Part shown: positions 45,105 to 56,934 of the stretch, in pieces | Position numbering within the stretch: the first letter of the stretch is position 1 | Layout: every line of letters starts with the position of its first letter | NCBI GenBank assembly: GCA_947685225.1 | Contig: CANTUV010000004.1 | Coordinates: 16,027,001 to 16,091,000, forward strand | Direction: 5' to 3' | Source: Garcia nutans | Taxonomy: Eukaryota > Streptophyta > Magnoliopsida > Malpighiales > Euphorbiaceae | Length of the DNA stretch: 64,000 bases | Notes under the pieces: model-generated | What the model saw: only the letters and a program-made list of their open reading frames with translations | What the model was told of the DNA's origin: nothing | Database searches by the model: none | Made by a program: the position numbers and the translations under genes

Positions 45105-45770
45105 AGATCCATGTTTCAAGGGTAAATACCCGACCTCCAGTGGATAAAGATCCATGTTTCAAGGGTAATGTCTCGACCCCCAGTGGATAAAGATCCATGT
45201 TTCAAGGGTAAAGACCAGCCTCCAATGGATAAAGATCCATGTTTCAAGGGTAAAGACCCAATTTCCAATGGATAAAGATCCATGTTTCAAGGGCAAAGAC
45301 CCGATTTCCAATGGATAAAGATCAATATTTCAAAAGGTGAAGACCCAAAGTCCAAAGGATGAAGATCCATTTTCAACGGTGAAGACCCGATTTTCAAGGA
45401 TGAAGATCCATTTTCAAAGGTGAAGACCTGATTCCAAGGTTGAAGATCCAATTTCAAAGGGTGAAGACCCGAAGTCCAAAGGATGAAGATCCATTTTTAA
45501 GGGTGAAGACCCGATGCCAAGGATGAAGATCCAGTTTAAAGGATGAAGATCCAGTTTCAAGGGTAAAGACCCGACTTCCAAAGGACAAAGATCCCTTTTC
45601 AAGGGTGAAGACCCGATCTCAAAGGATGAAGATCCATTTTCAAGGGTGAAGACCTGATCTCCAAGGATGAAGATCCATTTTCAAAGGTGAAGATCCGATG
45701 CTAAGGATGAAGATCCAAGGTCCTATGATGAAGATCCATTTTGAGGGTGAAGAACCAAAATGTGTTAAAG
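45098..45770. repeat. Minisatellite of element F, same family as the 2896-4222 array
   Basis: The first five or six units are close to the 43-bp monomer (GGATAAAGATCCATGTTTCA). Later units diverge to GGATGAAGATCC...GGGTGAAGACC with shorter, irregular periods. No higher-order duplication is seen, unlike the left array. Confidence 0.9.
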
Positions 45771-45821
45771 AATAGAACAGCAGGAGCAGTTAGACTTCTC
45801 AACTGATAAAAGGTCAGTCAA

Positions 45822-46400
45822 ACTTAGTCACGGGCCTAAGTACCCAATCTCATGACCAAGTACCCAATCTCGGGTCCAAGTACCCAAATCAAATTCAATC
45901 ACTGGTCCAAGTACCCAATCTCGAGTCCAAGTACCCAAATCAAAATCAATCTCGAGGCCAAGTATCCAATCTCAGGTCCAAGTACACAAATCAAATTTAT
46001 TCTCGGGTCCAAGTACCCAAATCAAATTCAATCTCAGGGCCAAGTACCCAATCTCAAGTCCAAGTACCTAACTCAAATTCAATCTCGGGGCCAAGTACCC
46101 AATCTTGAGTCCAAGTACCCAAATCAAATTCAGTCTCGGGTCTAAGTACCCAAATCAAATTCAATCTCGGGTCCAAGTACCCAAATCAAATTAAATCTTG
46201 GGTCAAAGTATTCAATCTCGGGTCCAAGTAACCAAATCAAATTCAATCTCAGGTCCAAGTACTCAAATCAAATTCAGTATTGGGTCAAAGTACCCAATCT
46301 CGGGTCCAAGCACCCAAATCAAATCCAATCTCTGGTCAAAGTACCCAATCTCGGGTCCAAGCACCCAAATCAAATCCAATCTTGGGTCCAAGTATCCAAT
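45822..46400. repeat. About 31-bp minisatellite before the 3' LTR of element F
   Basis: Units built from GGTCCAAGTACCCAAATCAA plus ATTCAATCTCG, interspersed with shorter GGTCCAAGTACCCAATCTCG units. It is interrupted at CCAAT (46396-46400) by Tekay copy C and continues at 54619. The long plus-strand frames here (PNQIQSRV-like) are period artefacts. Confidence 0.9.
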
Positions 46401-48869
46401 TGTAATATCCCAAAATATACCCTAGATGTTTTGGGTTTTATTATTAATTTAATTGGATTTATTGTATATGTTTTATTGGAAGAGAAAAAGGGTTTTTAAA
46501 GGGAGTGTATATGTGATGTATATTAGAATATATATAACATATACCAAAGTCAATGGATAGTTTAAGAATGGAGTTAGTGGAAGAAGATATTTGTTGTGTT
46601 TGTGTTAATAATTAATTATTAAGGAAATTAATGAATGGAGGAGGTTTATTTGAATTGTTTAATATTTTTTAATTGCTTGGTTGAGAGGATTTTAAGAAAA
46701 GACGTGTTGACTTGGAGTTTCTCTTTCTTCTTTCTTTCTTCTTGCCTTGAATCATTTTCTCCTTCTCCTTCCTTTGTTTTGTTTGGCCGGACAACAAAGA
46801 AATAAGAGAACAAGAGGAGTTTTGATCTTCCAACTCAAGATCTAAGGAAGCTTTCAAGAGATTAAGTGGAAAGTCAAGAGATTTCTTCATCCTTGGTAAG
46901 TTCTCCACTTGATCCTTTGATTTCTTTGAGTTTTTGAGTTGAGTTTGTGGATGATTTGTGAATATGTTGTTTAAGATAGGTTTAAGGGTGTTTGGGTAAC
47001 TGATTTTCTTGTTTTTGGGGATGGTTTGATGGAAAGAGTAAGTTGTTGGAAGTGATTGTTTTGAGGTTGTGTTTTAGGTTTGTGTTGATGATTTTTGATT
47101 TGAGATTTGAAGAATGTTTTAGTTTTTTTGGTGTTTTTGTGAGTTTATTATGGTTTTTGGGTATGTTGAGATGAGTTTGGTTGAAGTGGATTTTGGTGAA
47201 AGGAAGTGTTTTGTTGGTTGTGGTGTTGTCTTGGCCAGAATCTGGGTTTTTGGCCTGACACGCCCAAGAGCACGTCCAGGTCCTTAGGCGTGTCAATTGT
47301 TCTGAGTGGCAGTAGGTGTGGCACGGCCATTAACACGCCCGTGTTGTTGAGCGTGTCATAGCTACTGTGAGTTTTGAGAATTTACACGGCCATGAGCACG
47401 CTCATGATGTTGGACGTGTCGTTATTTCTGAGAGACAGAATGTATTACACGCCCAGTGACACGCCCGTGGTTCTGAGCGTGTAAATGTTTCTGTGTTGTG
47501 GAGTTAGGGCACGGTCAGGGACACGCCCGTGTGTGTGAGCGTGTCAAGTTTAGAGTTTGCCCTAGTTGATTCTTAACCTTATGATCTCATGAGAGTTTCC
47601 TCATTCTTTTGGAATAGGTTGTGAAGAAGGTGAATTACCCAAATTCAAGTGGTGAAAGATTTCTGTAAGTGTAAGTGTTTACAGTTGTGTGAGTTTCTTT
47701 TTAAGTAAGTTCAAACCACATTATTGCATACATTCTTATGATATTGTGAATTGAGATATAATTGGCTATAATATGAATGTTGTGATGAGCATGTAAAATA
47801 TGTGATAATGCCATTGATTATATCCATGTGAATAATGAATTAATTAATGAGATGATTGAGATATGTTTGTTTATATGATGATGAAATGTGAAAGATATGA
47901 GGCCATAAGTGTTGGCTATGAGTATGGAAATGAAATGTAAAGTGAATTGAGAAAGAGATTGATAAAGAGATAAATGAAATAATTGTATGTCTAATATGTT
48001 TATTCAATTTTCAGAGTTCTGAGTTTGGCGGCATGCCTATGAATAACTGGATTGGTGAAATGACCGGGTCGTAAGCCGAATCCAGTTGATAAATGTGAAA
48101 TGTGATGTTTTTGGGGTGAAATGACCGGGTCGTAAACCTCAAAAACATATTATTGAAACTAGATTGAGTGAAATGACCGGGTCGTAAACTCAAATCTAGT
48201 TGATTATCCATGGATATATATATTGCCTACGGGGCTAGACACAAGGTGTCAATATGGACCAAAGCAGTAACTCTGAACTTTGAATAACATATTAGTGAGT
48301 TTTGGGCCCGTGTCTGTCTTAATTGTAATATGTGATTTATGAATGAAGAAACAATTGAATAATAAGATCTAATATATAATTATGAAATGTGACATGATTA
48401 TGTATGGTTTATGAAATGTATAATGGTGACATGTGCATCGCATTAAAGCATCATGGTTGTATTAGTTGCACTACTGAGCTGTTAGCTCAGCGCGATTGTG
48501 GTTCATCGCGCAGGTAACAGGGTTGAACCCGAGAGTTCTTCGAGACCATGTGAGTCTAGTCACTGAAGAGTTGAGTTTGGACTTAAAGATCAGAGAAGAG
48601 CTGCCAATCATGTATATATTTCATGTCTTGTAAATTTGGATCTTAATGTATTTGTATTTAAAAATATTTGATTTATTTCCGCTGCTTTTTAAATGAATAT
48701 TTTATCTTTTATCTTTTATCATTTAATTTAAATGATTTAAATTTGGTTATGTTTTTAAAAAGGGGATGTGTCATTTGTTAATTATAACGTGGCATTTCTA
48801 TATTCAGTATACGTATATTACGATCGTATAAGCATGCTGTGTACGTATACGGGGTATAGGGGTGTTACA
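46401..48869 (+). repeat. 5' LTR of Tekay copy C
   Basis: Includes a donor-like TTGGTAAGTTCTCC (about 46895), a GC-rich CACGCCCGTG array (47250-47545), acceptor-like TTTTGGAATAG (about 47615), a module with three TGAAATGACCGGGTCGTAA repeats (48054, 48116, 48167), and the double hairpin at 48474-48511. Confidence 0.95.
48474..48511 (+). promoter_or_regulatory. Double hairpin in the LTR of copy C
   Basis: CTGAGCT-GTT-AGCTCAG then CGCGAT...ATCGCG then CAG-GTAACAGG. Relative to CTAAGCC/GGCTTAG of copies A and B, two stem pairs have changed on both sides (A-T to G-C and C-G to T-A). Confidence 0.8.
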
Positions 48870-48876
48870 ATTGTTT

Positions 48877-48913
48877 TGGTATCAGAGCCTAGGTTTGAGA
48901 TTCTCAACCTAGG
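48877..48913 (+). promoter_or_regulatory. Primer binding site and adjoining hairpin, copy C
   Basis: TGGTATCAGAGC (48877-48888) with the CCTAGG/TTGAG hairpin at 48888-48913, identical to A and B although the LTRs differ. Confidence 0.9.
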
Positions 48914-49039
48914 TATATTGTAAGGAAAAATGATATTTTGATTTTAAAAGTTGGTTTTTGAATAAGATATATACTTGATATTGGCAGTCTCTGATCTTTA
49001 ATAAGGTGTATTCTGCTGTATTTGCAGATATAGGTTGTG

Positions 49040-52000
49040 ATGGATTCTCATTTACGTCAGTTAGTTGAGGGTAGTGCGGAGAGTGTAGCTCCAGATGAGG
49101 TTAGAGAGGGAGTTAGAGTGGATAGTGCTGGAGAGGTACCTGTTTCTGTGCCAGGGAGACCAGCTGGTGAGGAGGTTCCGCCAGTTTGGATTAGGCATAT
49201 GATGGAATTGATGAGGCAAGCCCCAGTACAGCAGCCACCACCACCACCCCAGCCTTTGGTATCGGTGAGACAGTATGACAAATTAAGGAAGTTTGGAGCA
49301 GAGGATTTTCTGGGTACTATTGATCCAGCTGTAGCTGAGCAGTGGCTAGATAAGATACAGAGGATATTTGTTCAGTTACAGGCCACTCCATAAGAAAAAT
49401 TTGATTATGCTAGATCATTGTTACAGAAAGATGCATATGACTGGTGGAAGACAGTGCCCCATGCTATGGATGATCCACCTACCTTGACCTATGCTGATTT
49501 TCTCAGGGAGTTTGAATTGAAGTATACTCCGAGGGAGTATAAAGATGTGAAAAAGATGGAGTTTTTAAGTTTGAAGCAAGACTACAGGACAGTAACCGAG
49601 TATGAAGTTGAGTTCATCTGGTTGAGCCATTATGCTGGGGGTATCATATCTGATGAGATTGATAGATGCAGGAGATTTGAGGAGGGATTGAGGCCCTCTC
49701 TCATGTGTCATGTGGCTGGTTCTCGATATCATGATTTTTCCCAGCTTGTTGCAGCAGCTAGGAGTGTGAAGAGAGCTCAGGGTATTACAGCAGCTGCTAC
49801 AGAGGAAGAGACTAGGGTTAGAAGACCCCAGTTTGAGGCAGGGTCTTCATCTATGAAGAGAGGTAGGGGAAGTTTTGTTCCCAGGATTAGTAGGAGTCAG
49901 AGGCCAGCTGGTAGGTCAGTTCAGTTTCAGAGGCAGAGATCGAGACCTACAGCTTGAGTGGCGAGTGCTCTGACCCAGTAATTCAGAGATCTACTCCTCC
50001 GGTATGTGAGTATTGTGGTAAGATCCATTGGGGTGTTTGTTGGAGGATCAGAGGATCAGCTGGATGCTATAGATGCGGATCGCCTGATCATTTTGTTAGA
50101 GAGTGTCCTGAGTTACAGGAGCAGAGGTCGATAGATTCTGCAGTTTCTCGACCTAGTATGAGGGGGGGGTCGAGGGGGCAGAAGTTTCAGCAGAGGGGGT
50201 AGATCTGGGTTCAGTCCTAGAGGAGGTTCTACATCCAGGGAGAATAGACCAGAGGAGGCTGGATCTTCTCAGAGGATGTATGTTATGCAGAGGCAGCCGG
50301 ATGCATCTGCAGTCATAGCTGGTACTTTCTCTTTATTTGGTATTTCAGTACTTGCTTTGATTGATCCAGGATCTACTCATTCATATATAAGTGCATCCAT
50401 TTTGCCTGTGTCTGAATTGCATGCTGAATCCCTAGGATTTGATGTGTTGGTGACAAATCCTTTAGGGCATAGTGTGATTGTTAGCAAGGTGCACCGAGAT
50501 AGTGCAGTAGTGGTTCAGGGTGAGGAGTTTTTGGGTGATCTGATTGAAATGCCATTTAAAGAGTATGATTTGATTTTAGGCATGGACTGGTTGTCTAAAC
50601 ATGGAGCGGTAGTAGACTGTCAAAAGAAATGTGTTACTTTGAGAACCGATGATGGTAGAATTGTGATGGTATCTGGTGAGCGGAGACAGCTTGCATCCTT
50701 GTTTATTTCAGCTGTTTCGGCTAGGAGGTTGATTAAAAAGGGGTGTGATGCTTATCTTGCTCATGTTGTGGATACTAGAGTAGTGGGTTCTCGACTTGAC
50801 AGTATACCCACAGTTACAGATTTTCTAGATGTGTTTCCAGAGGAGTTGCCAGGGTTGCCTCCTGAGAGAGAGGTGGAGTTTGGTATTGAATTGTTGCCTG
50901 GTACCACCCCTATCTCTATTACTCCTTATAGAATGGCACCTGTTGAATTGAGAGAGTTGAAGGTGCAGTTGCAGGAGTTGTTAGATAAAGGATTTGTTCG
51001 CCCTAGTGTTTCACCGTGGGGAGCTCCTGTGTTGTTTGTGAAGAAGAAGGATGGTACTATGAGATTGTGCATCGATTATAGGCAATTGAACAAGGTGACT
51101 ATCAAGAATAAATATCCTTTGCCTAGAATTGATGATCTCTTTGATCAATTGAAGGGAGCAGCAGTGTTTTCTAAGATTGACTTGAGATCAGGGTACCATC
51201 AGTTAAGGGTCAGAGCTGAAGATGTTCCTAAGACAGCCTTTCGTACAAGGTATGGGCATTATGAGTTTCTAGTTATGCCTTTTGGGTTGACGAATGCACC
51301 CGCAGCTTTTATGGATTTGATGAATAGGGTGTTTAGACCCTATCTGGATCAGTTTGTAGTGGTTTTTATCGACGATATTTTGGTGTATCCGCGCAATGAG
51401 GAGGAGCATGACAAGCATCTGCGGATTGTGTTGCAGATTTTGAGAGAGAAGCAATTGTATGCTAAATTGTCGAAGTGTGAGTTTTGGCTTGATCATGTGA
51501 CTTTTCTCGGTCATATAGTTTCAGCAGATGGCATTAGAGTTGATCCGAGTAAAGTTGAAGCTGTTATGAATTGGAGTCCACCAAAGTCTGTGACTGAAGT
51601 TAGAAGTTTTCTGGGTTTAGCAGGCTATTATCGGCGCTTTGTGAAAGGATTTTCTTTGATAGCTACTCCACTTACCAGATTACTTCGCAAGGGAGTTAGA
51701 TTTGTGTGGACAGATCAATGTCAGGCTAGTTTTGAACAGTTGAGAGAGATGTTGACTCAAGCACCTGTTCTTACTTTGCCTGTGGAAGATAAACCATATG
51801 TGATTTTCAGTGATGCTTCACATAGTGGTTTGGGTTGTGTCTTGATGCAAGAAGGTAAAATGATAGCTTATGCTTCTCGACAGTTGAAGTCGCATGAGCT
51901 TAATTATCCGACCCATGATTTAGAGTTAGCAGCCATTGTGTTTGCATTGAAGATTTGGCGACACTATTTGTATGGGGAGAAGTGTTTTATCTATATGGAT

Positions 52001-53489
52001 CATAAAAGTCTGAAATATTTGGGGGTTCAGAGAGAGCTTAATCTTCGGCAGAGACGTTGGTTGGAGTTAATTAAAGACTACGACTGTTTGATTGATTATC
52101 ATCCGGTTAAGGCAAATGTTGTTGCTGATGCCTTGAGTCGGAAGTCTTTAGCAGGTTTGACCGTGTATTCGCTCTCTTTGCTTGTTGAGTTGAGAGCGTT
52201 GCATGCTAGTTTTGTATCTTGTGATGATGGTGCATTGTTGGCACAATTGCAGTTGAGGCCGATATTGTTAGATCAGATTAAAGAGGCTCAGTTGGTTGAT
52301 GAGAAAATTCAGAAGATTGTTTTAGATTGCCAGAATGGAAAGAGTCGAGATTTTATTGTGAGAAGTGATGGGAGCCTTTGGTTTAAGAACAGATTGTGTG
52401 TACCTGATGATGCTAATTTGAGAAGGATTATTTTAGAAGAAGCACATCAGTCAGTATTTTCTATGCATACGGGCAATACGAAGATGTATCATGATTTGAG
52501 ACAGCATTACTGGTGGTCGGGTTTGAAGAGAGACATTGCAGATTTTGTGTCCAAATGTCTCACATGTCAGAGGGTAAAAGCTGAACATCAAGTTCCTACT
52601 GGGTTACTTCAACCATTATCAGTGCCTGAATGGAAATGGGAAAGAGTTACAATGGATTTTGTGTCTGGTTTGCCATTGACTCAGAGGAAACATGATGCTA
52701 TTTGGGTAATTGTTGATAGGTTGACAAAGACAGCTCATTTTCTTCCGGTTCGGACGGATTATTCTCTTGAGTGGTTGGCTGAGCTGTATATCCAGGAGAT
52801 TGTGAAGTTGCATGGTGTCCCAATTTCTTTAGTGTCTGATCGAGATCCCCGATTTACTTCAAGATTTTGGAAGAGTTTACATGGTGCTCTGGGTTCTCGA
52901 TTACACTTTAGTACTGCTTTTCATCCGCAGACAGATGGGCAGTCAGAGAGAGTGATACATAATATCGAAGATATGTTGAGAAGCTGTATCATTGATTTCT
53001 CGAGAAGTTGGGACAGATTCTTACCACTTGTGGAATTTGCCTACAATAACAGTCATCAGTCCAGCATTGGAATGGCACCATTTGAAGCATTGTATGGGAG
53101 ACGGTGTAGAACGCCTCTATGTTGGAATGAACTTGGAGAAGGCAAGTTAATTGGTCCTGATTTGGTTAAAGAAACTGAGGAGAGAGTGAAAGTGATTCGA
53201 GATAGGTTGAAAGCAGCTTCAGATCGACAGAAGTCTTATTCAGATTTGAAAAGGAGAGACATTGAGTATAATGTGGGAGATAAAGTATTTTTGAAAGTGT
53301 CTCCTTGGAAAAAGATTTTGAGGTTTGGTCGAAAAGGGAAGCTGAGTCCTCGTTTCATTGGACCTTATGAAGTATAGGAAAGAGTTGGGCCAGTTGCTTA
53401 TAGGCTTGCTTTGCCACCTGAGTTGGATAGGATCCATAATGTTTTCCATGTTTCAATGTTGAGGAGATATAGATCAGATCCATCTCATG
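49040..53489 (+). pseudogene. gag-pol: gag-pol polyprotein of Tekay copy C
   Basis: Starts at ATG 49040 (MDSHLRQLVEG). Lesions: TAA at 49391-49393 (Glu in A); TGA at 49955-49957 (Ser TCA in A); a 1-bp deletion near 49970 offset by a 1-bp insertion in the poly-G run near 50165, so the CCHC knuckle (CYRCGSPDHFVREC) lies in a shifted frame. From 50276 a clean 1033-codon stretch covers protease ([12 protein letters not shown]), RT (FIDD), RNase H (DHKSLKY retained), integrase (HHCC, then D, D and the E of QSERV) up to TAG at 53375-53377 in the GPY module. The frame then continues to the deletion point near 53487. The enzymes are nearly intact while gag is broken. Confidence 0.9.
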
Positions 53490-54618
53490 ATATTGTGAAT
53501 TGAGATATAATTGGCTATAATATGAATGTTGTGATGAGCATGTAAAATATGTGATAATGCCATTGATTATATCCATGTGAATAATGCATTAATTAATGAG
53601 ATGATTGAGATATGTTTGTTTATATGATGATGAAATGTGAAAGATATGAGGCCATGAGTGTTGGCTATGAGTATGGAAATGAAATGTAAAGTGAATTGAG
53701 AAAGAGATTGATAAAGAGATAAATGAAATAATTGTATGTCTAATATGTTTATTCAATTTTCAGAGTTCTGAGTTTGGTGGCCTGCCTATGAATAACTGGA
53801 TAGGTGAAATGACCGGGTCGTAAGCCGAATCCAGTTGATAAATGTGAAATGTAATGTTTTTGGGGTGAAATGATCGGGTCGTAAACCTCAAAAACATATT
53901 ATTGAAACTAGATTGAGTGAAATGACCGGGTCGTAAACTCAAATCTAGTTGATTATCCATGGATATATATATTGCCTACGGGGCTAGACACAAGGTGTCA
54001 ATATGGACCAAAGCAGTAACTCTGAACTTTGAATAACATATTAGTGAGTTTTGGGCCCGTGTCTGTCTTAATTGTAATATGTGATTTATGAATGAAGAAA
54101 CAATTGAATAATAAGATCTAATATATAATTATGAAATGTGACATGATTATGTATGGTTTATGAAATGTATAATGGTGACATGTGCATCGCATTAAAGCAT
54201 CATGGTTGTATTAGTTGCACTACTGAGCTGTTAGCTCAGCGCGATTGTGGTTCATCGCGTAGGTAACAGGGTTGAACCCGAGAGTTCTTCGAGACCAAGT
54301 GAGTCTAGTCACTGAAGAGTTGAGTTTGGACTTAAAGATCAGAGAAGAGCTGCCAATCATGTATATATTTCATGTCTTGTAAATTTGGATCTTAATGTAT
54401 TTGTATTTAAAAATATTTGATTTATTTCCGCTGCTTTTTAAATGAATATTTTATCTTTTATCTTTTATCATTTAATTTAAATGATTTAAATTTGGTTATG
54501 TTTTTAAAAAGGGGATGTGTCATTTGTTAATTATAACGTGGCATTTCTATATTCAGTATACGTATATTACGATCGTATAAGCATGCTGTGTACGTATACG
54601 GGGTATAGGGGTGTTACA
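53487..54618 (+). repeat. 3' LTR fragment of Tekay copy C
   Basis: 1132 bp equal in length to 47738-48869 of the 5' LTR. It includes the double hairpin with a damaged last pair (ATCGCGT for ATCGCGC). It begins at a 3-base overlap, ATG, shared by the pol and LTR sequences. Confidence 0.95.
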
Positions 54619-54770
54619 CCAATCTTGGGTCCAAGTACCCAAATCAAATTCAATATTGGGTCCAAGTAACCAATCTCGGGTCCAAGTATCCAAATTCAAT
54701 CTAGTCTCGGGTCCAAGTACCCAAATCAAGTTCAGTCTCAGGTCCAAGTACCCATCCTCATCCAAAATCA
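54619..54770. repeat. Continuation of the 31-bp minisatellite after copy C
   Basis: CCAATCTTGGGTCCAAGTAC and further units. It restores the array of element F that was split by copy C. Confidence 0.9.
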
Positions 54771-54821
54771 GTCAAAAATATATTGCTTTTCACTTTCTTT
54801 TATTGTAGTCTCAGATCATTC

Positions 54822-54836
54822 AAGTAGGGGGCAAAC
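54822..54836 (+). promoter_or_regulatory. Polypurine tract, element F
   Basis: AAGTAGGGGGCAAAC directly before TGTAGACC of the 3' LTR. Confidence 0.8.
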
Positions 54837-55155
54837 TGTAGACCCTTAATTTTTGACCCGTTCAAATCCGATAGTCTAAAATAATTTTTAGGGTATTTTA
54901 TTTATTTTAATAATATTTTAAATACTAATAATATTTAATAGTTATTTTTAATAAAAACAAAAATATAAAAAAATAAAAATGAAAAAGTAAAAAAATTGGA
55001 CGAATCGGCTAGCGACGCGTGGCAGCCCATATCGCCGATCGGCGAGAGACGGGCGGCAGCCCATTTCGCCTTAGAAATTGTTTGCGGCAATTTGGACAGT
55101 GCCCAATTTGGCGTAGATACACTGCCTAATTTGCCGCAGATACAATCTGGGAACG

Positions 55156-55217
55156 AATTGGGCACTGCCCAATTTGCCGCAGATACAATCTAGTGGCAAA
55201 TTGGGCACTGCCCAATT
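55156..55217. repeat. Paired 19-bp palindromes in U3
   Basis: AATTGGGCACTGCCCAATT at 55156-55174 and again at 55199-55217, 43 bp apart. They lie in a run of related GCCGCAGATACAATCT units (about 55090-55240). Confidence 0.9.
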
Positions 55218-55398
55218 CACCCGCAGCCAAATATGGGGCAAATTGGCTGCAAGCTAGCTAGCCAAGCTCGTTTTTGCCAGCGTAGCCCGTGCGCTGCCGA
55301 TTTTTTTTTTTACCAAACCTTGTTTTACCCAATTTTCTAATTTTTCCTAAACAATTGGTATCTCCTTATTAAAATAGGATTAGGACTCTTTATTTTCC

Positions 55399-55406
55399 TA
55401 TAAATA
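55399..55406 (+). promoter_or_regulatory. TATA box, 3' LTR of element F
   Basis: TATAAATA at the conserved position. Confidence 0.7.
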
Positions 55407-56934
55407 CTGGCATTAAACACACGGTTAAAAAGAAAACAAAAAAAAAGGTGGAAAACGTACAGAACACAAAAAAACCTTAAGAGGTTGGGCAATGGAGATT
55501 AAGAAAGATTAAAAGTAGAAATGGCAAAAAGAAATTAGCAAGAAGCAAACATTCATCAGCCATCAAAGACTGCAATGTTGTCCTTGTTCATTGTTCATCC
55601 AAAAGTCAATTGTGGAGGAACCAACGAACGGAGGTTTGATTTAATTCTTTAATTTATTTGAATTCACAGTAGTTTCATCCTTGAGTTACAACTTATTTGA
55701 CTGTCCAGTATATACATTCCCTTCTATAAATATCATTAGAAGTATGAAGATTAAGAAGTTGTTTAGGTCCAGTAGTTAACTTAAACCTTGTAGTCTTGAT
55801 TACTTGATTTAAACAACATGATTTGAGTTTAATGTTCATATAATAACAAAAAATTATCAAAACCCTAATCTAATTTCCAGTTGCTAAAGCCCTAATCTGC
55901 TTTCCAATTTCAAAAACTCTATATTATTTTATTAATTCCCAAAACCTTAATCGTTTTCCTAATTTTCCAAAACCTTAAATCATTTTATTAATTCCCAAAA
56001 CCCTAATTGTTTTCTTAATTTTCCAAAACCCTAAAAGATTTTCTAAATTCCAAACCTAAAATTATAAAATCTATTTTCAAAATTCAAAACACCAAAGCCC
56101 TGATCAAATTATAAAATGTCAAAATTCTTTAATTCCAGTAACCTCAAGAAAAAAACCCTAAACCCTAAATGATGAAACCTCAATTTAAATCCTAATTTCA
56201 AAAACCCTAATTCCAAAAACCCTATTTTAAGATTGAAATACTAAATTCATATATTTATTACTTTATTTAATTTTAGATTTGATTATTTAGTTTATTATAT
56301 AATTTGATGGTTGATTTATTTAATTTCAATGCTTGATTTACTTAATTAAATTTAATTAATTTATCATGGATGGATATTTTCTTTATTATTATGATTATTA
56401 TTTGTTTGTTTTATAATTAAAATTGTAAGAGGTTTGTATCCACTTTATGGGTACCTCATTAATTAATTTCTATGTAATTTAAATTGCTTTTATATTTTAG
56501 ACATGAACGATGTAAGGACATGTTTCCATCCTCGGATGGGTGTCCATTTATTTGCTTTATTTGGACATTGCTTTTATTTTAATGTAATTATACTTTATTT
56601 TAATGGTTGCATGTAATATGGATAATATTGTTATACTTAAGAATTTTATAATATTAAGACCTGCAAAGGAGGCTGGTTCTAATGAACTGGGCGTTGTGGG
56701 GGTGCTGGGCCATTTCTCACCTTCCCCACACGTACCCAACTTTTCAAACCCATTAGGGGGTTGGAGATTCCTTAGGAATTGAGTCATCCACCCCTTTCTT
56801 TTTCCCGGCCCGTTCGGGTGGCGACTCCATTTTCTCCTGGCTTAGGCCTATGTTCTCTAAGGCCTCGAGCCTAAACAGTGCTAAAGTTGCAAGAACCATT
56901 CCACTAGGAGTGGGGGCAAAAATCCCCGCTCACA

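Larger units (their letters stand above)
46401..54618 (+). mobile_element. Tekay/Del-type chromovirus, copy C (3'-deleted)
   Basis: The 5' LTR 46401-48869 (2469 bp) starts TGTAATATCCC and ends GGGGTGTTACA; TSD CCAAT flanks it (46396-46400, 54619-54623). An internal deletion joins the end of pol to the middle of the 3' LTR at 53487-53489, removing the chromodomain-like tail, the polypurine tract and the first 1.34 kb of the 3' LTR. The retained 1132 bp of 3' LTR differs from the 5' copy at about nine sites by eye (0.8%). Confidence 0.95.
54837..56934 (+). mobile_element. TAT/Ogre 3' LTR of element F
   Basis: 2098 bp, TGTAGACCCTTAATTTTTGA...CGCTCACA. U3 carries two 19-bp near-palindromes (55156-55174, 55199-55217). 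TATAAATA is at 55399-55406, and ACGGAG-GTTTG at about 55630. Hairpins 1 (56429-56457) and 3 (56516-56545) are present; hairpin 2 is missing. It is followed at once by GGTAGACTGTC of a Tekay pol fragment instead of the GAAAG found before the 5' LTR, so element F has no matching target duplication. Confidence 0.9.

Noticed and set aside
45852..46425. Plus-strand repeat-like frames (SGPSTQIKF-type)
   Set aside because: Products of the 31-bp minisatellite next to the LTR, interrupted by frame changes; not genes.
55860..56230. Interstitial telomere
   Set aside because: CCCTAA motifs are spaced irregularly by A-rich and T-rich filler and recur in every TAT LTR, so they are part of the LTR leader.
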